DNA from: Burkholderia sp052045245
Lineage (GTDB): Bacteria; Pseudomonadota; Gammaproteobacteria; Burkholderiales; Burkholderiaceae
Length of the DNA: 64,000 nt
Direction of reading: 5' to 3'
Assembly: GCF_052045245.1 (NCBI RefSeq)
Contig: NZ_JBQEON010000005.1
Span: 124,001 to 188,000 of the forward strand
Shown: in pieces, positions 53,837 through 62,213 of the stretch
Layout of the letters: each line of letters starts with the position of its first letter
Position numbering within the stretch: the stretch's first letter is position 1
Notes under the pieces: generated by a model
Told to the model about the DNA's origin: nothing
Databases searched by the model: none
What the model saw: only the letters and a program-made list of their open reading frames with translations
Made by a program: the position numbers and the translations under genes

Positions 53837-55390
53837 CTAGCGGAACGTGCGGCCGGCCGCGTGCAGCGCGGCGATGCGCGGCGACACGCGATAGCGGTCC
53901 TCGCCGTAGCTCGCCGCCAGGTTCGACAGCACGCGATGCACGCGGCCGATGCCGATCGCATCGGCCCACGCGAGCGGGCCGCACGGGTAGTTCACGCCCT
54001 TCTCCATCGCGAGATCGAGATCGGCCGGCGAGCACACGCCCTGGTTCACCGTGTCGGCCGCTTCGTTCGCGAGCATCGCGACGGTGCGCATCGCGACCAT
54101 GCCCGGCACGTCGGCGACGCCGACGACGCGCAAGCCCGCTTGCTGGAACAGGCCGACCGCATCGGCATAGGCGGCGTCGCAGCACTGGAGCGCGCGCGTC
54201 AGCGCGACGAGCCCGGCCTGCGCGTAGTCGCGCGCGAGATCGACGAGCACCAGATCGGCCACGCCGGTTTGCGCGGCACGCGCCGTCGCGGTGCGGCCGT
54301 CCGTCAGCGCGATCGACGCGCGGCCGGCCACGGCGAGCAGTTCGTCGGCATGCGCGCCGGTCTGGCGCGCACCGGCGATGCGTTCGACGAAGCGCGCATG
54401 CAGCGCGGCGGCCGGGCCGTCCTGCGCGAACAGCGCGACGTCGGCCGGCGCGTCGCGCGGCGCCTCGAGCTCGGGTGCGGGCGGCGGCGCGCCATCCGCA
54501 TACGAATAGAAGCCGCGCCCCGACTTGCGCCCGAGGAAGCCGGCGTTCACGAGTTCCTGCTGGATCAGCGACGGCGTGTAGCGCGGATCGTTGAAATACG
54601 CGCGGAACACCGACTCGGTCACCGCGAAGTTCACGTCATGCCCGATCAGGTCCATCAGCTCGAACGGCCCCATCCGGAAACCACCGGCGTCGCGCATCAC
54701 CGCGTCGATCGAGGCCGGCGTGCCGCCCTGTTCGTTCAGCACGCGCAGCGCCTCCGCGTAATACGGCCGCGCGACGCGGTTCACGATGAAGCCCGGCGTC
54801 GATTTCGCCAGCACCGGCCGCTTGCCCCACGCGGCGGCCGTGTCGTACAGCGCCTGCGCGACCTCGGGCGCGGTCGCGAGCCCGCTGACCACCTCGACGA
54901 GCGCCATCAGCGGCGCCGGATTGAAGAAATGCAGGCCGGCCACGCGCTGCGGTGCGCGCAGCCCGGCCGCGATCGACGTGATCGAGATCGACGACGTGTT
55001 GGTCGCCAGCACGCAGCGATCGTCGACATGGCGTTCGAGCGTCGCGAAGATCTCGCGCTTCACGTCGAGCCGCTCGGCCGCCGCCTCGACGATCAGCGCG
55101 GCGCCGGCGAACTCGACCCACGTGCGTACCGCGCGAATCCGGTTGCCGGCGGCGGCGGCCTGCGCCGGTGCCATCCGGCCTTTCTCCGCGAGCCGCGCGA
55201 ACTGCGCGCGGATGCCCGCCAGCGCCTTGTCGCACGCGGCCTCGTTCAGGTCGTACAGCAGCACCGCATGGCCGGCCGCCGCCGCAACCTGCGCGATGCC
55301 CGCGCCCATCGCGCCCGCGCCGATCACGCCGACGACCGCCGACGGCGCCAGCGCGCCCGAATTCACCGAATGTGCAGAAGAAACAGCCAT
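53837..55390 (-). CDS. paaH: 3-hydroxyacyl-CoA dehydrogenase of phenylacetate catabolism
   Basis: A 517-residue NAD-dependent dehydrogenase. The NAD motif is VGVIGAGAMGAGIAQVAAA (about residues 19-37); VLATNTSSISITSIA and RVAGLHFFNPAPLMALVEVV are the catalytic-domain blocks; two C-terminal 3HCDH domains follow, the last with YPCGPLAWADAIG. The length and double C-terminal domain are typical of PaaH (PaaC), which oxidises 3-hydroxyadipyl-CoA late in phenylacetate breakdown. First gene of an operon with paaK and an enoyl-CoA hydratase. A perfect TetR-type palindrome is 43 bases before its start. Confidence 0.9.
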   Translation of the reverse strand: MAVSSAHSVNSGALAPSAVVGVIGAGAMGAGIAQVAAAAGHAVLLYDLNEAACDKALAGIRAQFARLAEKGRMAPAQAAAAGNRIRAVRTWVEFAGAALIVEAAAERLDVKREIFATLERHVDDRCVLATNTSSISITSIAAGLRAPQRVAGLHFFNPAPLMALVEVVSGLATAPEVAQALYDTAAAWGKRPVLAKSTPGFIVNRVARPYYAEALRVLNEQGGTPASIDAVMRDAGGFRMGPFELMDLIGHDVNFAVTESVFRAYFNDPRYTPSLIQQELVNAGFLGRKSGRGFYSYADGAPPPAPELEAPRDAPADVALFAQDGPAAALHARFVERIAGARQTGAHADELLAVAGRASIALTDGRTATARAAQTGVADLVLVDLARDYAQAGLVALTRALQCCDAAYADAVGLFQQAGLRVVGVADVPGMVAMRTVAMLANEAADTVNQGVCSPADLDLAMEKGVNYPCGPLAWADAIGIGRVHRVLSNLAASYGEDRYRVSPRIAALHAAGRTFR

Positions 55391-55940
55391 CGCTTGCGAT
55401 CCGTCATGAAGTGGAAGTGCGAGCGATTATAAACCGACCGGTCGGTAGATTTATGTCAGGGCGAGCCCGAATTTGTCGGGCAAGACACCGTTACGGAAAC
55501 TGCAAAAACAAAAAAATCGAACTTCCCGGGCACTTTTTGTAAACCGAAAGGTCAATGAAAGTGTTCGAATATGAGATAGTGACCCCCGAACGCCTGATAA
55601 AATTCGACAAACCGCCGGATTTCAGGGGGAAACCGCGTGTCACGCCGCCGCTGCCGCCCAATGCCCGCCCCCTTTCGGGTCGGGTTCCGCGCGATCGGCC
55701 CGCCGGCCGTCACGTCGGCGCGCGCCGCCATCGGCATCCGGTCGCATCGAACCGTTTCATCCAGCGACGGGCTTCGGCCCGCCCGCGCCCCTCGCCGCCT
55801 CATGGCAGCGAACGCCAGGCAGCACCGCTTCGCGCTGCCGCCCATCAGTTTCATCGTTCTCGTTCGGCGGATTATCCGGCCGGGCTTCGTCAACCCGTGA
55901 CGGCGCGTCGCGCGCCGCCACTCGCATAGGGAAACCGTCC
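55391..55940. other. 550-base divergent region between paaH and the Ca2+/H+ antiporter
   Basis: Holds the TetR-type palindrome near paaH (55433-55446), a weaker copy near 55543 and an AT-rich stretch (55490-55620). The remainder (55630-55930) is GC-rich; a reading frame from 55555 loses coding character after about 30 codons and is not accepted as a gene. Confidence 0.5.
55433..55446. promoter_or_regulatory. TetR-type operator upstream of paaH
   Basis: ACCGACCGGTCGGT, a perfect 14-bp palindrome, 43-56 bases before the paaH ATG and flanked by A/T, close to where a promoter is expected. It is the form bound by TetR-family repressors of CoA-thioester catabolism such as PaaR. An imperfect second copy (ACCGAAAGGTCAAT) starts at about 55543. 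No tetR gene is adjacent. Confidence 0.7.
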
Positions 55941-57029
55941 ATGCCGATCTCGTCCAACCCGCTCCCGCGCTGGACCCTCTGGGCCCCGCTTGCCGCCTGG
56001 CTGGTACTCGCGCTGTCGCGCGCCGTGCCGGCCGAAGGCCTCGTCATCGCGCTGTTCGCCGCCGCGCTCGCCGGCGCCGTGTTCGCCGCCGTCCACCATG
56101 CCGAAGTCGTCGCGCACCGCGTCGGCGAGCCGTTCGGCACGCTCGTGCTCGCGGTCGCCGTGACCGTCATCGAAGTCGCGCTGATCGTGTCGGTGATGCT
56201 CGGCGCCGGCCCCGAGAAGTCGGGCCTCGCGCGCGACACCGTGTTCGCCGCCGTGATGATCATCTGCAACGGCATCGTCGGCCTGTGCCTGCTGGTCGGC
56301 GCGTGGAAGCACGGCGAACAGGATTTCCAGGGGCGCGGCGCGAGCAAGGCGCTCGCGGTGCTCGCGTCGCTGTCGGTGCTGTCGCTCGTGATGCCGAACT
56401 ACCTGAGCGCCGCTCCGGGCCCGTTCTTCTCGAAATCGCAGCTCGCGTTCGCGGGCGTCGCGTCGCTCGTGCTGTACGGCGCGTTCGTGTTCGTGCAGAC
56501 CGTGCGCCATCGCGACTACTTCCTGGCCGCGCACGACAGCGCGAACGAAGCGGTGCACGCGGCGGCACCGAGCAACCGCACCGCGGCCACCAGCATGGTC
56601 CTGCTGTTCGCGAGCCTCGTCGCGGTCGTGCTGCTCGCGAAGCTGCTGTCGCCGGCCGTCGAGCATGCGGTGATGCAGCTCGGCGCCCCCGAAGCGGCGG
56701 TCGGCATCGTGATCGCCGCGCTCGTGCTGCTGCCGGAAGGGCTCGCGGCCGTCACCGCCGCGCGGGCGAACCGGCTGCAGACCAGCATGAACCTCGCGCT
56801 CGGTTCGGCGCTCGCGAGCATCGGGCTCACGATCCCGACCGTCGCGGCCGTGTTCATCTGGGTCGGCCAGCCGCTCACCCTCGGCATCGGCGCGATGGAA
56901 ACCGTGCTGCTGTCGCTCACGCTGCTCGTCAGCACGCTGACGTTGAGCCAGGGGCGCACGACGGTGCTGCACGGTGTCGTGCACCTGGCGCTGTTCGCCG
57001 CTTACCTGTTCCTGTCCATCACCCACTGA
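55941..57029 (+). CDS. Ca2+/H+ antiporter, ChaA/Cax-like
   Basis: A 362-residue protein with about eleven hydrophobic segments of the Ca2+:cation antiporter superfamily. The two inverted alpha-repeats are seen as GTLVLAVAVTVIEVALIVSV (about residues 65-84) and GIVIAALVLLPEGLAAVTAA (about 255-274), each with an acidic residue (Glu) expected to bind the cation. Such proteins expel Ca2+, Na+ or K+ in exchange for protons. Monocistronic, with a strong terminator 12 bases after the stop. Confidence 0.85.
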   Translation: MPISSNPLPRWTLWAPLAAWLVLALSRAVPAEGLVIALFAAALAGAVFAAVHHAEVVAHRVGEPFGTLVLAVAVTVIEVALIVSVMLGAGPEKSGLARDTVFAAVMIICNGIVGLCLLVGAWKHGEQDFQGRGASKALAVLASLSVLSLVMPNYLSAAPGPFFSKSQLAFAGVASLVLYGAFVFVQTVRHRDYFLAAHDSANEAVHAAAPSNRTAATSMVLLFASLVAVVLLAKLLSPAVEHAVMQLGAPEAAVGIVIAALVLLPEGLAAVTAARANRLQTSMNLALGSALASIGLTIPTVAAVFIWVGQPLTLGIGAMETVLLSLTLLVSTLTLSQGRTTVLHGVVHLALFAAYLFLSITH

Positions 57030-57040
57030 TGCGGAACGGC

Positions 57041-57075
57041 GCGGGGCCCGGCGGATCGTCTCCGTCGGGCCCCGC
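57041..57075. terminator. Long hairpin after the antiporter gene
   Basis: A 15-bp stem (57041-57055 with 57061-57075) with one G-U pair and a TCGTC loop, directly after the antiporter stop and before the broken LysM gene from the other side. No T-run follows, but stability is very high. Confidence 0.7.
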
Positions 57076-57122
57076 GTGTCACGTCACCTTCCCCTGCCGT
57101 CCTTCCCCGCCTCACGCCGCGC

Positions 57123-57350
57123 CTAGCGGACCGGAATCCCCAGATGCTGGCCGGCCAGGATCAGGTTCGGGTTCGCGAGGTTGTTGCAGCGCCGGATCTC
57201 GCGATAGCGCTGGCCGCTGCCGAGCTTGCTCGCCACGATCAGGTTCAGCGTATCGCCCGCCTTCACCACGTACGTCAGCTCACCCGATGCGGCCGCGGTC
57301 GTCGACGCATCGACGCATCGACACGTGACACGCGGTGCGCCGAACGAACG
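57123..57350 (-). pseudogene. Truncated LysM-domain protein
   Basis: The frame ending in TAG at 57123-57125 encodes a complete LysM domain near its C-terminus: TYVVKAGDTLNLIVASKLG, then RYREIRRCNNLANPN and LILAGQHLGIPVR. LysM domains bind peptidoglycan. Upstream the frame runs into a TAA at 57351-57353, the stop of the amidohydrolase gene, and there is no ATG, GTG or TTG in between and no signal peptide. The intact gene would need about 40 more N-terminal residues. The protein was most likely cut when the catabolic block now to its right was inserted. A short repeat (CGACGCAT twice, near 57303-57319) is close to the likely break. Confidence 0.75.
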
Positions 57351-58211
57351 TTACGTCGCGGTGCCGATCGGGGCGTCGGCATCCACATCGAATCCGTACA
57401 GCACTGCCGGGTTGTCGACCAGAATCGCGCGGCCAACCGCTTCATCCGCCGCACAGGCATGCAGCCAGCCGAGCAGTTGCGCATCGTCAGGCACCGGCGA
57501 CGCATTCGGGTGCGGCCAGTTGCTGCCCCACACACAGCGCGCCGCATGCGCACGCGCGAGCACGGTCGCGAGGCGTGCGACGTCGTCGTAACCGGGCGCA
57601 CCGGATTGCGAGGTCTCGTAAGGTGCGGACAACTTCACCCACACGTGGCCGCGATCGAGCAGGCGCCGCAACGCGACGAACGCCGGCGCATCCGGTGCGA
57701 CCGGCGTCAGGAACTTGCCCGTGTGATCGATCACGACCGGCGCCGGCAACGACGCCAGCATCGGCGCGACGTCGGGCAGCGTCCGGCCGTCGAGCTGCAG
57801 GTCGATGTGCCAGCCGAGCGGCGCGATCCGCGCGGCCATCCGCTCGAGTTCGTCCCAGTGCGCGACGCCGCCCGACAGCATCATGAACCGCACGCCGCGG
57901 ATACCCGCCGCGTGCAGTCGCGCGAGTTCGGCGTCCGGCACGTCGACCGGCAGCGTCGCGACGCCGCGCGCGTGCGGGCCGAACGCAGCCAGCGCGTCCA
58001 GCGTGCAACGGTTGTCGAAGCCATAACCGGTCGGCTGCACGACGACCACGCGCGCGAGACCGAGCGCCCGTTGCATACGGCGATACGCGTCCACCGGCGC
58101 ATGCGGCGGACGGAACGTTGCCGTCGGCGCGAGCGGATACGCATCGTCGTAGATGTGGATATGGCAATCGCACGCGGGCGACGGCCGTACGCCACCTTGG
58201 TCGCGCGTCAT
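57351..58211 (-). CDS. Amidohydrolase-2 family protein (2-pyrone-4,6-dicarboxylate lactonase-like)
   Basis: A 286-residue TIM-barrel amidohydrolase. The N-terminal metal motif is seen in ACDCHIHIYDD (about residues 13-23), and GVRFMML, VVIDHTGKF, and CVWGSNWPHPN mark the later His and Asp ligands. The family includes 2-pyrone-4,6-dicarboxylate lactonase and 4-sulfomuconolactonase, which open lactone rings. The start at 58211 overlaps the stop of the dehydrogenase gene (ATGA). Last gene of the TRAP-lacI operon, so it presumably acts on a lactone or organic acid brought in by the transporter; the substrate is unknown. Confidence 0.82.
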   Translation of the reverse strand: MTRDQGGVRPSPACDCHIHIYDDAYPLAPTATFRPPHAPVDAYRRMQRALGLARVVVVQPTGYGFDNRCTLDALAAFGPHARGVATLPVDVPDAELARLHAAGIRGVRFMMLSGGVAHWDELERMAARIAPLGWHIDLQLDGRTLPDVAPMLASLPAPVVIDHTGKFLTPVAPDAPAFVALRRLLDRGHVWVKLSAPYETSQSGAPGYDDVARLATVLARAHAARCVWGSNWPHPNASPVPDDAQLLGWLHACAADEAVGRAILVDNPAVLYGFDVDADAPIGTAT

Positions 58212-59233
58212 CGTGCGCCCGGCGCGGCGGATGCGTCGACCGGCCGCCAACGTTCAAGCCGCGTCGCCCGCGCCGCGTTGACCGCGCCGTTCGGCACGCG
58301 GCCGTCGAGCAGCGCGGCGAGTTGCTCGACCGTCTCCAGCGCCTGATGCTCGACCGCCGGCCGCGTCAGCCCGCCGACATGCGGCGTGGCGATCACGCCC
58401 GGATGCGCGGCGAGTGCGGGCGTCGGCATCTGGTCCGGCGCACGGCCGACGTCGAGCGCGCAACCGGCCAGCCGGCCGCCGTCGAGTGCGTCGGCGAGCG
58501 CCTGCTCGTCGACCAGCTCGCCGCGCGACGCGTTGATGAAACACGCGCCCGGCTTCATCGCGGCGAACGCGTGCGCATCAAAGAGGTTCGCGGTGGAAGG
58601 CGTTGCCGGCGCGAGACACACGACGTAGTCGGCGTCGCGCAGCAAGATCGCGCAATCGACCTGTTCGAGCGGCGGCGTGTCGACCCGCACGTACGGGTCG
58701 GACACCAGCACGCGCATCCCGAACGCGGTCGCGATCGGTGCGAGATGACGCGCGATCTGGCCGTAGCCGACCACGCCCAGCGTGCCGCCGCGCAATTCGC
58801 GGCCCATCCGCGGCAACGGCGGCGAGCCGCGGTGGTACGCATCGGCATAGGCGCCGATCCCGCGCGCGAGATCGATCATCGCGCCGATCACCCATTCCGC
58901 GACGGCCTGCCCGAAACCGGGGCTCGCTTGCGTCACCAGCACGCCGAACGCACTTGCCGCATCGACGTCGACGGTACGAATGTCGACCGCGCAGCGCAGG
59001 AACGCGGCAAGCGCGGGCAGCCCCGCGAACAGCGCGCGCGGCGCCGGCGTCTGCCGGTACGCGATGATCGCGTCGTAACCCTGCGCGGCGGCGATCAGCT
59101 CGTCCGTGCCGAGCTCCCGGTCGAGCGGATTGCAGGTGACGTCCGCGATCGCCCGCAGCGCGCGCAACGCCTTCGCACCGAAGTAGTGATCGACGAGCAT
59201 CCCGGCCGGATGAGTCACGTAGACGCGCGTCAT
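58208..59233 (-). CDS. D-isomer-specific 2-hydroxyacid dehydrogenase
   Basis: A 341-residue NAD(P)-dependent dehydrogenase. The nucleotide-binding motif is LGVVGYGQIARHLAPIA (about residues 149-165). The catalytic Arg is in CFINASRGELVDEQAL and the His in GVIATPHVGGLTRPA; the usual catalytic Glu region reads PDQMP instead of EPLP, so the acidic partner is less certain. Its start overlaps the stop of the lacI gene and its stop overlaps the amidohydrolase start (both ATGA), so the three are strictly co-translated. Substrate likely a 2-keto or 2-hydroxy acid from the pathway fed by the TRAP system. Confidence 0.87.
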   Translation of the reverse strand: MTRVYVTHPAGMLVDHYFGAKALRALRAIADVTCNPLDRELGTDELIAAAQGYDAIIAYRQTPAPRALFAGLPALAAFLRCAVDIRTVDVDAASAFGVLVTQASPGFGQAVAEWVIGAMIDLARGIGAYADAYHRGSPPLPRMGRELRGGTLGVVGYGQIARHLAPIATAFGMRVLVSDPYVRVDTPPLEQVDCAILLRDADYVVCLAPATPSTANLFDAHAFAAMKPGACFINASRGELVDEQALADALDGGRLAGCALDVGRAPDQMPTPALAAHPGVIATPHVGGLTRPAVEHQALETVEQLAALLDGRVPNGAVNAARATRLERWRPVDASAAPGAR

Positions 59234-60303
59234 GCGGGGGCTCCTTTCGCGTCGGCCCGGTGCGGCGGCGGTGCGACCGACGCACGCTCCACCAGCGTGA
59301 CGCCCGGGAACACGCGCTGCCCGGGTTCCGACGCAGAAGACGACGCGTCGCCGTCGTGCCGCATCACGCGCCGCACCATCTCCGCGGCCATGTCGGTGAC
59401 GGGCAGTTGCACCGTGGTCAGCGCCGGCCACGAAATCGCCGACAGGAAATGGCCGTCCATCCCGACGACCGACACATCGTCCGGCACCCGCAGCCCGCCG
59501 TCGCGCAGCCCGGCCATCAGGCCGAGCGCGAACAGGTCGTTGACCGCGACGATGCCGGTCGGCCGCGCCGGATCGGCCGCGAGCGCGGCACCGAGCGCAC
59601 GCCCGACGTCGACGATCACCGCGTCGCCGTATTCGTTCTCCGGGCCGCCGTCGAGCACGTGCGCGTCGGCGCCGGCCTCGCGCGCCACCGCGAGAAAGCC
59701 GCGGATCTTGTCGCTGCGGCTCACGGTGATGCCGGCCACGGTCGCGAACGCGAGCCGCGTATGACCCGCGGCGACGAGGCAGCCGGTCGCGAGCCGCGCG
59801 GCCGCCTCGTTGTCGGCCGTCACGTGATCGACCTTCGATTGTTCGCCGGGCGTCGCGCGGCGGTCGTAGCTGACGACCGTCATCCCGCGTTCGGCCGCGC
59901 GTTCGAGATGGCTCTCGTCGGCGAGCGACGAGATCACGATCACGCGCCGCACGCCGTGCGCGAACAGGTCGTCGAAGAACGCCGCCTCCTTGCCCGCGTC
60001 GCGATACGTATTGCCGATCAGCACGCGATGGCCGTACTGCTCCTGCGCGCAGGCCTCGATCTCGCGGGCGATGTAGCCGTACATCGGATTCGCCATCGAC
60101 GGCACCAGCAACCCGACGAGCGGCGTCTGCCCCGTCTTGAGCTGGCGGGCGAGCGTGCTCGGCCGGTACTGCAGCGCGTCCATCGACGCCTTCACGCGTT
60201 CGAGCGTCTCCGGCTTCATCTGGTCGGTGCGGCCGTTGAGCACGTTCGAAACCGTGCTGACCGAAACGGCCGCATGACGGGCCACGTCCTGAATCGTACT
60301 CAT
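59230..60303 (-). CDS. LacI-family transcriptional repressor
   Basis: A 357-residue LacI regulator. The DNA-binding helices are IQDVARHAAVSVSTVSNVLN at residues 4-23, with the hinge YRPSTLARQLKTG; the sugar-binding-like domain follows (VGLLVPSMANPMYGYIAREI, VSVVGMDGHFLSAISWPALT). ATG at 60303 is taken as the start; an in-frame ATG at 60315 is possible. It is the third gene of the operon, after the TRAP genes, so it should repress its own synthesis. A CG-centred palindrome with an extra half-site (63282-63306) before the first gene is the expected operator. Confidence 0.9.
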   Translation of the reverse strand: MSTIQDVARHAAVSVSTVSNVLNGRTDQMKPETLERVKASMDALQYRPSTLARQLKTGQTPLVGLLVPSMANPMYGYIAREIEACAQEQYGHRVLIGNTYRDAGKEAAFFDDLFAHGVRRVIVISSLADESHLERAAERGMTVVSYDRRATPGEQSKVDHVTADNEAAARLATGCLVAAGHTRLAFATVAGITVSRSDKIRGFLAVAREAGADAHVLDGGPENEYGDAVIVDVGRALGAALAADPARPTGIVAVNDLFALGLMAGLRDGGLRVPDDVSVVGMDGHFLSAISWPALTTVQLPVTDMAAEMVRRVMRHDGDASSSASEPGQRVFPGVTLVERASVAPPPHRADAKGAPA

Positions 60304-60323
60304 GTCGTCTTGCATTGAACGGG

Positions 60324-62210
60324 CTACAGGCCGAAATGGGCCGGCAGCCACAACGAAAACGCCGGTGCGAAGATCAGCGCCACGAGGGCGACGAACAGCA
60401 CCAGCAGGTATTTCACCATCGGTCGCGTCACGCGCGCGACCTCGGTGCCCGTGATCGCACAGGTCGTGAACAGCCCGAGCCCGACCGGCGGCGCGAACAA
60501 TCCGAGCCCCATCGCGACCACCACGACCGTGCCGAAATGCAGCGGGTTGATGCCGAGCTGCAGCGCGATCGGCGCGAGCAGCGGCCCGAAGATGATCAGC
60601 GCGGGCGCGCCCTCTAGCACGGCGCCGAACACGATCATCAACAGCGCCGCCAGCAGCAGAAACGCCGTCGAGCCGTACTGGTGGGCAAACGCGGTCATTG
60701 TGCCCGAGACGAGCGCCGGAATCTGCTCGATCGACAGCGCGAACGACACGCTCGACGCCGCCGCGACGATGAACAGAATACCGCTCGCCATCGACGCCGC
60801 GCGCACGAACACGCGACCGACCGAACGCCAGGTCAATTCGCGAAACGCCGCCCAGCCCACGACGAGCGCATAGACCACCGCGAACGCCGAGACTTCCGTC
60901 GACGTCGCGATGCCCGACGTCACGCCCTTGCCGATCATCGCGACCATGATCAGCGCGACCAGCGCGCCGCCGGCGAGCGGCAGCCATGCGCGACGCTCGG
61001 CGAACACCGCGTCGATGTCGATCTTGCGTCCGCAGATCACGGTCACGATCGCCAGCGATGCGGCGAGCACGGCCGCCGGCACGATTCCCGCGAGGAACAA
61101 CCCGGCGATCGAGATGTTCGCGACGAAGCCCATGATGATCATGTTCACGCACGGCGGAATCGTCTCGGCCATCACCGCGCTGCATGCGAGCAACGCCGCG
61201 GTTTCGTCCGGATCCTGCCGCGCCCGGCGCACCGCCGGCATCACGACGCCGCCCACCGCTGCAATGTCCGCCAGCTTCGAACCCGACACGCCGGAAAAGC
61301 ACGCCGTCGCGAAGATCACGATCAGCCCGAGCCCGCCGCGTACACGCCCGAAGATCCGCAGCAGCAGTTCGACGAGCCGCGCGGACATCCCGTTCGTCTC
61401 CATCAGCAAGCCCGCCAGCACGAAGAACGGCACCGCGAGCAGCACGAAGTGATCGGCGCCGGCCATCACCTGCTGCGAGTAGACGAGCAGCGGCAGCGTC
61501 GGATCGGCGAGGAAGTACAGCAGTGCGGAGAACGCGAGCACGAAGCCGATCGGCACGCCCAGCACGAGCCCGCCGACGAAGCCGGCGATCAGCAGCGCCC
61601 CCGGCGCGATCGCATGCTCGGGCCACAGCGCGTTCCAGCCGTACACCGCGCCGGCGAGCACCGCGCAGCACGCGAGCGTGCCGAGCACGCGGCGGCGCGG
61701 CGCGTTCAGCGCGTTCGCGAGCGCGAACACGCTCATGAACAGCGCGCCGAACATCATCGGATACACGTTGATCCAGCCCGGCAGGCCGCCGGTGGTCAAC
61801 TGGTCGTACGAATCGCCGAGCAACTGCCACGACGACGCCAGCAGGTTCAGCGACACCGCCGCGACGATCCAGTGGCCGATCTGCACGAGCGCGCCCTGCC
61901 AGCGCGCCGGCAGCCAGCCGCGGAACAGGTCGATGCCGACGTGCTGGCTGCGCCCGAGCACCGTCGCCGCGCCGAAGAACACCAGCACGATCATCAGCGC
62001 GCTGGCGACCTCCTCGGTCCAGTCGAGCGGGTCGTGCAGGAAATAGCGGTAGATGACCGACACGAACACGACGAGCACGTCGACGGCCAGCACCGCGGCC
62101 GACACGTATTCGATCCAGCGCATCGCCGCATCCAGCGCGCGGACGCCGATGCGCGCGGGACGGCCTGCGCCGGCAGCCGGCACGGCGTGCGAGACGGAAC
62201 CGGTATCCAT
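60324..62210 (-). CDS. TRAP transporter fused small and large permease (DctQM)
   Basis: A 628-residue protein joining the small (about residues 30-185) and large (about 200-628) membrane subunits of a TRAP transporter. The small part has DVLVVFVSVIYRYFLHDPLDW with the WTEE block; the large part has AVPFFVLAGLLMETNGMS, FSGVSGSKLADIAAVG and MVFGAVLEGAPALIIFGPLL-type sequence (written here in part). TRAP systems use the Na+ gradient to import organic acids with a binding protein. The DctP gene lies three bases upstream and the lacI gene follows after 20 bases. Confidence 0.92.
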   Translation of the reverse strand: MDTGSVSHAVPAAGAGRPARIGVRALDAAMRWIEYVSAAVLAVDVLVVFVSVIYRYFLHDPLDWTEEVASALMIVLVFFGAATVLGRSQHVGIDLFRGWLPARWQGALVQIGHWIVAAVSLNLLASSWQLLGDSYDQLTTGGLPGWINVYPMMFGALFMSVFALANALNAPRRRVLGTLACCAVLAGAVYGWNALWPEHAIAPGALLIAGFVGGLVLGVPIGFVLAFSALLYFLADPTLPLLVYSQQVMAGADHFVLLAVPFFVLAGLLMETNGMSARLVELLLRIFGRVRGGLGLIVIFATACFSGVSGSKLADIAAVGGVVMPAVRRARQDPDETAALLACSAVMAETIPPCVNMIIMGFVANISIAGLFLAGIVPAAVLAASLAIVTVICGRKIDIDAVFAERRAWLPLAGGALVALIMVAMIGKGVTSGIATSTEVSAFAVVYALVVGWAAFRELTWRSVGRVFVRAASMASGILFIVAAASSVSFALSIEQIPALVSGTMTAFAHQYGSTAFLLLAALLMIVFGAVLEGAPALIIFGPLLAPIALQLGINPLHFGTVVVVAMGLGLFAPPVGLGLFTTCAITGTEVARVTRPMVKYLLVLFVALVALIFAPAFSLWLPAHFGL

Positions 62211-62213
62211 CGC

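Noticed and set aside
55555..55929. 124-codon plus-strand frame starting MKVFEYEIVTPERL
   Set aside because: The first 30 codons look plausible, but the remainder is Arg/Pro-rich shadow and the ribosome site is too close to the ATG; likely leader or promoter DNA of the antiporter.
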